From an uncultured Bacteroidales bacterium (GTDB lineage: Bacteria > Bacteroidota > Bacteroidia > Bacteroidales > Muribaculaceae): DNA of 5,703 bases. How positions within the stretch are numbered: the stretch's first letter is position 1; the number at the start of each line of letters is the position of its first letter. A program made the position numbers and the translations under genes. The notes beneath the pieces are model-generated. The model ran no database searches. It saw only the letters and a program-made list of their open reading frames with translations, and was not told where the DNA came from. Positions 1-5,703 of this stretch are shown here, piece by piece. Location of the stretch: positions 1 through 5,703 of the forward strand of contig CAMWUH010000149.1 in the NCBI GenBank assembly GCA_947177325.1. The letters are read 5' to 3'.

Positions 1-889
1 CCGCGGCACACATGGCGAAACGCTTGTGCAATTCAATTTCAAAAGCTTTGATATTGGCTACTCCGCGGTCCTTTTGCCGGGCAATGTATTCGTTTAGTTG
101 GGGGGTTGTGAGTGTTTCCTCATCATGCTTTGAGATGAGGAAGTCACGTGGTTCAAACTTGATAATAGTGTCAAGTGAATAGCCGCTTGAGAGGTGTTCG
201 CGTCCTAATGAGTCGAGGGTGCGGATCTGATAATCTTTCACAGTCCAGCGGTAGAGTGTATCCCACTCGATTGTGCGCGCAGTCATTCGAGATACCACGG
301 TTTTATCCTCAATCTTCTCGAGCGAAAACTTTGAGCCGGTTTTGGAATGAGCATTATAGTTGGCCATCATGGCTACTTCGCCCGGACCTACTTGCAGCGC
401 TATATTACTGCCGTAGTCAACACGGCGGTCGCGAACGTAAGTGTTCTGAAATTCCAGACGTTTCACATTGGCCGGCGGAATAATAAATGCAGAAAGCAAA
501 AACGAGGCTATGGCAATAACGGCAGCTGAAATTATGTAGGGGCGCGCCAAGCGCTTAAAACTCATCCCTGTTGAAAGCATCGCTATAATCTCAGAGTTGC
601 CCGCAAGCTTCGAGGTAAAAAATATTACGGCAATGAATGTGAACAGCGGTGCCAACAGGTTGGCGAAATAGGGAATGAAGTTAAGAAAATAGTCAAATAT
701 GGTGGCCTTCAGGGGAGCTTTGAGGAAGGAATCGAGTTTCTCGTTGACATCAAACATGATAATGATTGCCAAAATCAGCATGATGGCAAACACGTAGGTT
801 CCGAGAAATTGGCGAATAATATAGCGGTCGAGGGTGGTAAACCACGGCTTGGCAAACAATTGATTCTTTATCTTGGCAAAGAGCTTCAT
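1..889 (-). CDS. LptF/LptG-family LPS export permease (C-terminus cut by window edge)
   Basis: Inner-membrane permease subunit of the Lpt ABC transporter, which takes lipopolysaccharide from the inner membrane and passes it to the periplasmic bridge; LptF and LptG pair with the ATPase LptB. The reading frame starts at ATG 889 and stays open for 296 codons to the window edge, so the stop lies outside. Visible parts: basic N-terminus (1-29), TM1 about 30-48, TM2 about 64-93, a coupling-helix region about 93-117 (SKLAGNSEIIAMLSTG, with Glu100, where LptB is expected to dock), TM3 about 117-139, then the periplasmic beta-rich domain from about 140. The last three membrane helices are missing because of the edge. 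The gene follows tgt by 74 bases. Tgt followed by a YjgP/YjgQ-type permease is, as I recall, a common order in Bacteroides. Whether this is the LptF or the LptG paralogue cannot be decided here, so no symbol is given. No Shine-Dalgarno precedes the start. The family call is firm. Confidence 0.93.
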   Translation of the reverse strand, partial: MKLFAKIKNQLFAKPWFTTLDRYIIRQFLGTYVFAIMLILAIIIMFDVNEKLDSFLKAPLKATIFDYFLNFIPYFANLLAPLFTFIAVIFFTSKLAGNSEIIAMLSTGMSFKRLARPYIISAAVIAIASFLLSAFIIPPANVKRLEFQNTYVRDRRVDYGSNIALQVGPGEVAMMANYNAHSKTGSKFSLEKIEDKTVVSRMTARTIEWDTLYRWTVKDYQIRTLDSLGREHLSSGYSLDTIIKFEPRDFLISKHDEETLTTPQLNEYIARQKDRGVANIKAFEIELHKRFAMCAA

Positions 890-940
890 CAGCGGAGATA
901 ATCAAGGAGGGTTATGTTTCGGCTACCCGGGTGAGTAAGT

Positions 941-969
941 TAAAGTTACCTGCATTAAGAAGATTACAA
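941..969 (-). promoter_or_regulatory. Weak candidate promoter for the permease gene
   Basis: On the minus strand, TAACTTTA (941-948) differs from the Bacteroidota -7 box TAnnTTTG only in the last base. A TTG (967-969) lies 18 bases upstream in the place of the -33 element, overlapping the end of tgt. It would give a leader of roughly 45 bases before the permease ATG. The match is imperfect, and read-through from tgt would be enough to express the permease, so this is tentative. Confidence 0.25.
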
Positions 970-2094
970 GCGACGAGTAACGCGCTCAACCATTTCAGTT
1001 TTCCACTGCTTGAAGTCACCTTCAAGGATGTGGCGACGGGCCTCACCCACGAGCCATAGATAGAAAGCAAGATTATGGATAGAGGCAATCTGCATAGCCA
1101 GGATTTCCTGAGCCATAAACAGGTGGCGAAGGTAGGCTTTGGAGTAAACGCGGTCAACGTAGCTCGGGCCATCTTCCTGAATGGGGGAGAAGTCGTCGGC
1201 CCATTTTTTGTTGCGCATGTTCATGATGCCGTTGGCAGTGAACAGCATACCATTGCGAGCGTTGCGGGTGGGCATAACGCAGTCCATCATGTCAACTCCG
1301 CGGTCAATGGCTTCAAGAATATTGGCCGGAGTACCTACGCCCATCAGGTAGCGAGGTTTGTCGGCGGGGAGTTCTTCATTTACAATCTCTATCATATCAT
1401 ACATCACTTCGGCAGGCTCACCAACGGCCAAACCTCCGATAGCATTTCCTTCTGCACCCAAATCGGCTACGAAACGAGCAGATTTTCGGCGTAAATCTTC
1501 GTAGGTGACACCTTGAACAATAGGGAAAAATGCTTGAGAATGGCCATAGAGAGGAGTAGTGGCGTTGAAATGATCCCATCCGCGCTTAAGCCAGCGTAGG
1601 GTGAGGTCAAGTGATTTGGAGGCGTAAGTGCGGTCGGCTGTTCCCGGCGGACATTCGTCTAAAGCCATCATGATATCGGAGCCGATTGTGCGCTGAATGT
1701 CGACTACATTTTCGGGAGTGAATAAATGGCGTGAGCCGTCGATATGAGAGCGGAAATGGGCGCCTTCCTCTTTCAACTTGCGATTGCCTGAGAGTGAAAA
1801 CACCTGGAAACCGCCTGAATCGGTCAATATAGGTTTCTCCCAGCCATTGAATTTGTGCAACCCTCCGGCGCGGTGAATTATATCCATACCGGGACGAAGG
1901 TATAGATGGTATGTGTTGCCAAGTATAATTTGGGCTTTCACGTCGTCGCGCAGCTCATGCTGATGAACGGCTTTGACAGTTCCGGCCGTTCCGACGGGCA
2001 TGAAAATGGGAGTGAGTATGGTGCCGTGGTCGGTGATTATTTCACCGGCACGAGCTTTAGAGTTTTCAGCTGTTTTCTGTAAGGTAAATTTCAT
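964..2094 (-). CDS. tgt: Queuine/preQ1 tRNA-guanine transglycosylase
   Basis: Exchanges the wobble guanine (position 34) of GUN-anticodon tRNAs (Asp, Asn, His, Tyr) for a 7-deazaguanine, the key step of queuosine modification; a cytoplasmic TIM-barrel enzyme. The 376 residues are the normal family length. Visible motifs: TDSGGFQVFSL (91-101, general-base Asp92), ALDECPP (144-150, Asp146), VQG (193-195, Gln194), GGLAVGE (220-226) and MDCVMPTRNARNG (270-282, nucleophile Asp271). The zinc-site CxCxxC is replaced: positions matching Z. mobilis Cys318, Cys320 and Cys323 are Gly309, Ser311 and Asp314, while the His ligand (His340) is kept. An ATG at 2112 is also in frame, but I chose 2094 because family members start with MKFxLQ and the upstream gene's stop then falls four bases before it (TGA-ATAT-ATG). 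That spacing suggests translational coupling in one operon with the small membrane protein. Whether the substrate is preQ1 or queuine is not visible here. Confidence 0.97.
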   Translation of the reverse strand: MKFTLQKTAENSKARAGEIITDHGTILTPIFMPVGTAGTVKAVHQHELRDDVKAQIILGNTYHLYLRPGMDIIHRAGGLHKFNGWEKPILTDSGGFQVFSLSGNRKLKEEGAHFRSHIDGSRHLFTPENVVDIQRTIGSDIMMALDECPPGTADRTYASKSLDLTLRWLKRGWDHFNATTPLYGHSQAFFPIVQGVTYEDLRRKSARFVADLGAEGNAIGGLAVGEPAEVMYDMIEIVNEELPADKPRYLMGVGTPANILEAIDRGVDMMDCVMPTRNARNGMLFTANGIMNMRNKKWADDFSPIQEDGPSYVDRVYSKAYLRHLFMAQEILAMQIASIHNLAFYLWLVGEARRHILEGDFKQWKTEMVERVTRRL

Positions 2095-2098
2095 ATAT

Positions 2099-2626
2099 TC
2101 AATGAGTGGCAATATTGGCGCGGGTAGCTACCACTGCGTCAACAAGCGATTGGAAAAACTGCTCTGCCAGGCGGTCGTTGCCTTGGCCGAAAGCGTCGAG
2201 CGGAATTGTTACAAAGTCATCGACAGCCGTACCGGTTTCAATAATCAGCATACGATGGCTATATTCCATGTGGCCGACTGAGGTTAAGTCTACAATTTCA
2301 GGTTCGCCGGCAACCACTGTCTCAGCCGCCGGTACGTGCTTGAAAATCAAGTGCGTGCCATTAATCTCAACCGACTGCGGGCGTAGTCTTCTAACCGCCC
2401 AAGGCTTCAGTAAATAGTTATAATAGACTAAGGCCATTCCCATCGTTACTATAGCTAACAACGCCATCAGAGCCACAAGTAAAAACCGGGGATCGAAAAG
2501 CGATGCTATCATGAGTGCAGCAAGGGGTAGCACAATGGTCCACCACCATCGCGCCATCCATCGCAACATCACCAATCGGGTGAGCACTGCTGCGTTGACG
2601 CTATATGTTGGTGTCGATAAATTCAT
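2099..2626 (-). CDS. Small two-TM membrane protein of unknown function
   Basis: I do not recognise a named family. The 175-residue protein has a short N-terminus, a Trp-rich stretch (WMARWWW, 23-29), two hydrophobic segments (about 27-44 and 48-70) joined by a short FDPRF turn, a basic stop after the second (KPWAVRRLR, 74-82), and a soluble C-terminal domain of about 95 residues rich in beta-type patterns. It has no cysteine and no signal peptide. The basic stretch after TM2 predicts a cytoplasmic C-terminal domain. The layout (TM hairpin, then a beta-rich domain with an IPLDAF element near 141-146 and a closing helix) resembles YcxB-like or bacterial PH-type proteins; this is a shape analogy only. 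The open frame extends to a TTG at 2644, but that start would lie inside the promoter box, so the ATG at 2626 is preferred; Met20 (2569) is another option. It is the first gene of a unit with tgt, whose ATG is four bases past this stop. Confidence 0.75.
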   Translation of the reverse strand: MNLSTPTYSVNAAVLTRLVMLRWMARWWWTIVLPLAALMIASLFDPRFLLVALMALLAIVTMGMALVYYNYLLKPWAVRRLRPQSVEINGTHLIFKHVPAAETVVAGEPEIVDLTSVGHMEYSHRMLIIETGTAVDDFVTIPLDAFGQGNDRLAEQFFQSLVDAVVATRANIATH

Positions 2627-2632
2627 AACTCG

Positions 2633-2663
2633 CAAAGTTAACAATTTCCCCGATATTTTGCAA
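2633..2663 (-). promoter_or_regulatory. Bacteroidota-type promoter for the membrane protein-tgt-permease unit
   Basis: The minus strand shows TAACTTTG (2633-2640), an exact match to the Bacteroidota -7 consensus TAnnTTTG. A TTG (2661-2663, within GTGTTG) lies 20 bases upstream in the -33 position. It sits just after the terminator of the preceding gene, where a new promoter is expected. The box ends only six bases before the ATG at 2626, so the transcript should begin at or very near that start codon. Confidence 0.65.
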
Positions 2664-2696
2664 CACCACGTTTTATGATAATAGAGAACAAAGCAA

Positions 2697-2730
2697 ATGA
2701 GGCTGCCTGAATCTCGTCAGACAGCCTCAT
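2697..2730 (-). terminator. Intrinsic terminator after the choloylglycine-hydrolase-family gene
   Basis: An inverted repeat begins 27 bases past the stop codon. Read on the minus strand, the arms are ATGAGGCTGTCTG and CAGGCAGCCTCAT around an 8-base loop (ACGAGATT). They form a 13-bp stem that is fully paired if one G-T(U) wobble is counted. A T-rich tail (TTGCTTTGTTCTCT) follows on the minus strand. The plus-strand side is less T-rich, and no plus-strand gene needs it, so minus-strand use is favoured. It separates the upstream genes from the next transcription unit. Confidence 0.88.
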
Positions 2731-2757
2731 CGGTGTATTTGGTTTGGGTTGAAGCGG

Positions 2758-3834
2758 TTACAAAGAGAAGTTTTCGGGGAGGCGATACATGGGGTTGAAA
2801 CCTTGGGATTTCACCATGTCGTTTTTAGCGTTGCCGATAATGTTGTGCTTGGCGTTGATGAGGTCGAGCTTCATGATAGGTGCCCCGGGACGGAGGTCAA
2901 ACTGATTGAGGTTGACCCAAATTATCGAGGGATTAAGAGTGGTCATGAAGTAATAGATTTTCTCATGTTGGTCGGCAATCGAGCGCCAGCGGGTCGATGA
3001 AATTTCAGGTTGGTCAGGCACGGAGATACCGACGGGCACCGAGCAGTTGTTAAGCACGCCCATAACTGCGGCCAAAGCCAAATCATGGTCGGCATCAGAG
3101 GGGATAGCGTTGACATAGAATGAAGCACGTGCAAAGCGGTCGTAGCTGCGGTTAGTGCCGGGGAGGAAGTTGAGGCCACCCACAGCGTCCCAATATTTGG
3201 CTACTGCCAATTGCTGCTCGATCGGGGGCGCGTTGGTCATGACTTTCAGTTCATAACCTTCGTGCAGTTGAAGTTTGCCGTCAATGTATTCGATAATAGC
3301 ATTGTAGCCGTCGGCATCGGAGATTGCCATGTGTAGTGTAGTAGAAGATCCGTCGGGCATCGAGGGTGCATCCACATAGAAGAGGTCTTGTTTGAGCACT
3401 TCAACGGCTTCGCGAGTGGTGGCGAAGTTGTCGAGCACATAAGATACCCACACTGAAGTTGACATAGGAATGCGGGTGTCGCCTTCGTAGGTGTATTTGG
3501 TGCCGGGCAGATAGAGGCAGTTAACTGTAAGGCCTTTTTCGTTCATGCCTTCCGAAACGCCCATATCGTAACCCACGGCAACAACGCTGCCATATTTCGA
3601 TGTCCAGTCAATCGACTTGCCTACGTCGTAGGATTTGCGCTCGATGCCTCGCGGAAGCACATAGAGGTTAGTGCCGATATCAGCTTTCCAGTCAAGTGTG
3701 CGACCGGTGAACACGTCGCCTTTATCATTTTTGAACACTACGCGGGTGCAGGCGTCGGCTTGCTCGGGAAGCAAACCTGCTGTGGCTATGAGTGCCACCG
3801 ATGCTGCAATTGTTAATTTTGTTAAGCCTTTCAT
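2758..3834 (-). CDS. Exported choloylglycine hydrolase-family enzyme (BSH/penicillin V acylase type)
   Basis: Ntn-hydrolase of the linear amide C-N hydrolase family, expected to cleave amides such as glycine- or taurine-conjugated bile salts, penicillin V or N-acyl signals. The 358-residue precursor has a Sec signal peptide (basic MKGLTK, hydrophobic core about 8-22, cleavage site ADA/C at 28/29), so removal exposes nucleophile Cys29 as the new N-terminus in the periplasm. With classical BSH numbering in brackets, I see Cys29 [2], Arg45 [18], Asp48 [21], Asn201 [175] in VMTNAP and Arg233 [228] in DRFAR. The BSH Asn82 position is Tyr108. The span from Asn201 to Arg233 is 32 residues against 53 in Gram-positive enzymes, so the tetramer-assembly loop is lacking, as in the Gram-negative cluster. 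The lipobox is poor (ADAC), so a lipoprotein is unlikely. The gene lies 85 bases after the DUF1015 gene and ends at a strong terminator. Family call firm; bile salt versus other amide substrate open. Confidence 0.93.
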   Translation of the reverse strand: MKGLTKLTIAASVALIATAGLLPEQADACTRVVFKNDKGDVFTGRTLDWKADIGTNLYVLPRGIERKSYDVGKSIDWTSKYGSVVAVGYDMGVSEGMNEKGLTVNCLYLPGTKYTYEGDTRIPMSTSVWVSYVLDNFATTREAVEVLKQDLFYVDAPSMPDGSSTTLHMAISDADGYNAIIEYIDGKLQLHEGYELKVMTNAPPIEQQLAVAKYWDAVGGLNFLPGTNRSYDRFARASFYVNAIPSDADHDLALAAVMGVLNNCSVPVGISVPDQPEISSTRWRSIADQHEKIYYFMTTLNPSIIWVNLNQFDLRPGAPIMKLDLINAKHNIIGNAKNDMVKSQGFNPMYRLPENFSL

Positions 3835-3919
3835 TAGATGAATGTTTTGATGTTTAACAAAATAACAAATGAGCGCGTAGAATTGTTGGCGATGGATGTG
3901 TTTTTATTAGAGCCGGGTC

Positions 3920-5164
3920 TTAGTCGAGCTTGTGGATAACGAGGCCTGAGCGGAGTTTGGGTTCAAACCATGTGGTTTTGGGTGGCATAATGTTGCCGGT
4001 GTCAGCAATGTCGATAAGCTGCCGCATCGAAACGGGATACAGAGCCAAAGCTGCTTTCATCTCTCCGGAGTCAACGCGGCGTTTCAGTTCGCCCAAGCCG
4101 CGAATGCCGCCAACGAAATCAATGCGCTTATCGCTGCGAAGGTCGGTAATGCCGAGAATGTCGCGTAAAATCAAGTCGGATGATATAGTGACGTCGAGCA
4201 CACCGATAGGGTCAGCGTCGTTGTAGCGACCTTCCCGGGCAATCAGCTTGTACCATTGGCCGTCAACGTAGAGAGAAAACATGTGGAGAGCTTCGGGGGT
4301 GTATATTTCCGTGCCTTTCGGCTCAACGATGAAGTCTTTTTCCAAGCGAGCGATAAACTCGGCAGTTGAAAGGCCGTTGAGGTCTTTTACAACGCGGTTG
4401 TAGTCAATGATTTTCAGATGAGATTCGGGGAAGGCTACCGCCAGGAAATAGTTATATTCTTCGTCGCCGCGATGATTAGGGTTGTTTTTAGCTTTTTCAA
4501 CACCTACGAGAGCTGCTGCAGCCGTTCGATGGTGGCCATCGGCAATATACAGAGAAGGCATTGCAGCAAAAAGCTCGGTAATCTCATCAATAGTTGCTTG
4601 ATTGTCGATAACCCAAAAGTGATGACCGAAACCGTCGGGCGCAACGAAGTCATATTCCGGGTCGCCTTTGGTTACTTCAGAAATAATCTCCTCCAGACGC
4701 TGATTTTCAGGGAAAGCGAAAAACACCGGCTCAACGTTGGCGTTGTTGTTGCGCACATGTTTCATACGGTCTTCTTCCTTGTCGCGGCGGGTAAGCTCGT
4801 GCTTTTTGATGTTGCCTTTGACATAGTCGTCGACGTTGGCTGCCACTACGATGCCATATTGAGTGCGCCCGTCCATTGTCTGGGCGTAGATGTAGTAATG
4901 CTCCTTTTCGTCCTGCACCAGCCATCCTTGGCGCTGAAAAAGGTTGAAGTTTTCAACGGCGCGGTTGTAAACCTTGGGGTCGTGCTCGTCGGTTGTTTCA
5001 TCAAAGTCGATTTCAGGCTTGATGATGCGGTAAAGAGATTTGGGATTACCTGCAGCTTCAATGCGAGCTTCGGCTGAGTTGAGCACATCGTAGGGACGGG
5101 ATGCTACTTCGGTCACCATCGATTTGGGAGGACGAAGTCCGCGGAAAGGTTTTACTTTTGCCAT
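3920..5164 (-). CDS. DUF1015-family protein
   Basis: A 414-residue soluble protein matching DUF1015 over its full length, with no signal peptide or membrane segment. Recognisable family features: PFRGLRPP near the N-terminus (6-13), RPYDVLN (23-29), a charged KKHELTRRDKEEDRMKH stretch (120-136), VEPVFFAF (144-151) and the hallmark ADGHHRTAAA (208-217). The biochemical role is not settled as far as I know. The DGHHR motif resembles that of ParB/Srx-fold small-molecule kinases such as the archaeal free-serine kinase SerK, and I recall DUF1015 genes lying beside serA and serC in many Bacteroidota, so a link to serine phosphorylation is a reasonable guess but is inference. Here no serine gene is visible; the gene sits 39 bases after purA, probably in the same transcript. 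The ATG at 5164 is chosen because MAKVKPFRGLRPP is the expected family N-terminus. No Shine-Dalgarno precedes it. Confidence 0.92.
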   Translation of the reverse strand: MAKVKPFRGLRPPKSMVTEVASRPYDVLNSAEARIEAAGNPKSLYRIIKPEIDFDETTDEHDPKVYNRAVENFNLFQRQGWLVQDEKEHYYIYAQTMDGRTQYGIVVAANVDDYVKGNIKKHELTRRDKEEDRMKHVRNNNANVEPVFFAFPENQRLEEIISEVTKGDPEYDFVAPDGFGHHFWVIDNQATIDEITELFAAMPSLYIADGHHRTAAAALVGVEKAKNNPNHRGDEEYNYFLAVAFPESHLKIIDYNRVVKDLNGLSTAEFIARLEKDFIVEPKGTEIYTPEALHMFSLYVDGQWYKLIAREGRYNDADPIGVLDVTISSDLILRDILGITDLRSDKRIDFVGGIRGLGELKRRVDSGEMKAALALYPVSMRQLIDIADTGNIMPPKTTWFEPKLRSGLVIHKLD

Positions 5165-5203
5165 GGCTGATAAGGTGTTATGATATTTTTGGGAAGAGGC
5201 GGA

Positions 5204-5703
5204 TTATTTGTGTGAGGAGCGAATGATAGTTTGCTCGCGGTCAGGACCGATTGACACGATTGTGATAGGTGTTTGCAATTCCGCTTCGAGGAATTCGATA
5301 TAGCGACGGAAGTTTTCGGGGAATTGGTCTTCGCTCTTCATGGCGGTCATGTCGGTTTTCCAACCGGGAAGAGTAATGTAGACAGGCTTAACGTTGAGGG
5401 AGTCAATGTCGTAGGGGAAATCTTCAACTCGTTTGCCATCGATTTCGTATGCAACACAGGCTTTGATTTCGTCGAAGCCGTCGAGCACATCGCTTTTCAT
5501 CATGATAAGCTGAGTTACGCCATTAATCATGATTGCATATTTCAGAGCAACGAGGTCAATCCATCCGCAGCGGCGTTCGCGGCCGGTAACTGCGCCATAT
5601 TCATGGCCGAGGTCACGGATGGTTTTGCCGGTTTCGTCGAAAAGCTCAGTCGGGAAGGGGCCTGAACCTACGCGGGTGCAATAAGCTTTGAAAATACCGT
5701 AGA
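5204..5703 (-). CDS. purA: Adenylosuccinate synthase, C-terminal part (5' end beyond window)
   Basis: Catalyses IMP + aspartate + GTP to adenylosuccinate, the first committed step from IMP to AMP, in the cytoplasm. The frame is open from the window edge to the TAA at 5204 and gives 165 complete codons, roughly the last 40 percent of an enzyme of about 425 residues. In order, I see CTRVGSGPFPTEL, the IMP-contact segment GRERRCGWIDLV, the guanine-nucleotide segment MKSDVLDGFDEIKACVAY (Lys and Asp matching E. coli Lys331 and Asp333) and the C-terminal SIGPDREQTII (family SxGPDR motif). An internal ATG at 5530 is not the start: the family sequence continues without a break upstream of it. The C-terminus looks intact. 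The DUF1015 gene follows after 39 bases with no terminator hairpin in between, so the two are probably co-transcribed. Confidence 0.96.
   Translation of the reverse strand, partial: YGIFKAYCTRVGSGPFPTELFDETGKTIRDLGHEYGAVTGRERRCGWIDLVALKYAIMINGVTQLIMMKSDVLDGFDEIKACVAYEIDGKRVEDFPYDIDSLNVKPVYITLPGWKTDMTAMKSEDQFPENFRRYIEFLEAELQTPITIVSIGPDREQTIIRSSHK

Noticed and set aside
903..934. Plus-strand AAGGAGGG followed by ATG, looking like a strong Shine-Dalgarno and start
   Set aside because: The frame ends after six codons (TGA), and Bacteroidota make little use of Shine-Dalgarno sequences. It is most likely chance within the gap between tgt and the permease gene.
2095..2112. Alternative tgt start at ATG 2112, giving an overlap with the upstream gene
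   Set aside because: The extra residues MPLIEY are not part of the family N-terminus, whereas MKFTLQK from 2094 matches what I know of Bacteroidota Tgt. The ATG at 2112 is best explained as chance.
3842..3855. Short direct repeat ATGTTT-TG-ATGTTT in the gap before the hydrolase gene
   Set aside because: Two six-base copies in an AT-rich leader are within chance expectation, and there is no further copy or symmetry to suggest an operator.
3858..3865. Minus-strand TTATTTTG as a possible -7 box for the hydrolase gene
   Set aside because: It has the TTTG end and plausible spacing to the ATG, but it misses the A of TAnnTTTG and no TTTG/TTG lies at the -33 distance, so it is too weak to list as a promoter.
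4418..5077. Long plus-strand open frame (219 codons) opposite the DUF1015 gene
   Set aside because: It lies entirely antisense to a gene with clear family motifs, its translation matches nothing I recognise, and such shadows are common opposite GC-biased coding frames. The plus-strand frames within 1075-1494 and 5273-5665 are rejected for the same reason.

Overview
The window reads as an ordinary chromosomal stretch from a member of the Bacteroidota, most likely order Bacteroidales. I would guess a gut Muribaculaceae-like lineage, but the family-level call is inference. Three things point this way: the Bacteroidota style of the Tgt, LptF/G permease, DUF1015 and PurA proteins; the lack of Shine-Dalgarno sequences before the starts; and a clear TAnnTTTG promoter box at 2633-2640. 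All six genes lie on the minus strand, so transcription runs from right to left. There is no gene-free stretch longer than about 130 bases.

In transcription order, the right edge holds the C-terminal 165 residues of adenylosuccinate synthase (purA; AMP branch of purine synthesis). After 39 bases comes a DUF1015 protein with an ADGHHR motif. An 85-base gap follows, then an exported choloylglycine-hydrolase-family enzyme (bile salt hydrolase or penicillin V acylase type) whose catalytic cysteine is exposed by signal-peptide removal. A strong hairpin terminator at 2697-2730 ends this part.

A new transcription unit starts at a good promoter (2633-2663). It encodes an unrecognised small protein with two membrane segments, then tgt (queuosine tRNA modification) only four bases downstream, then the N-terminal two thirds of an LptF/LptG-family permease (LPS export), which runs off the left edge.

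I found no mobile element, CRISPR array, tRNA or rRNA gene, and no convincing undescribed system. The points that deserve a second look are the near-leaderless start of the small membrane protein, the unknown role of that protein, the missing zinc-ligand cysteines in Tgt, the PVA-like Tyr and short assembly loop in the bile salt hydrolase relative, and the SerK-like motif in the DUF1015 protein.
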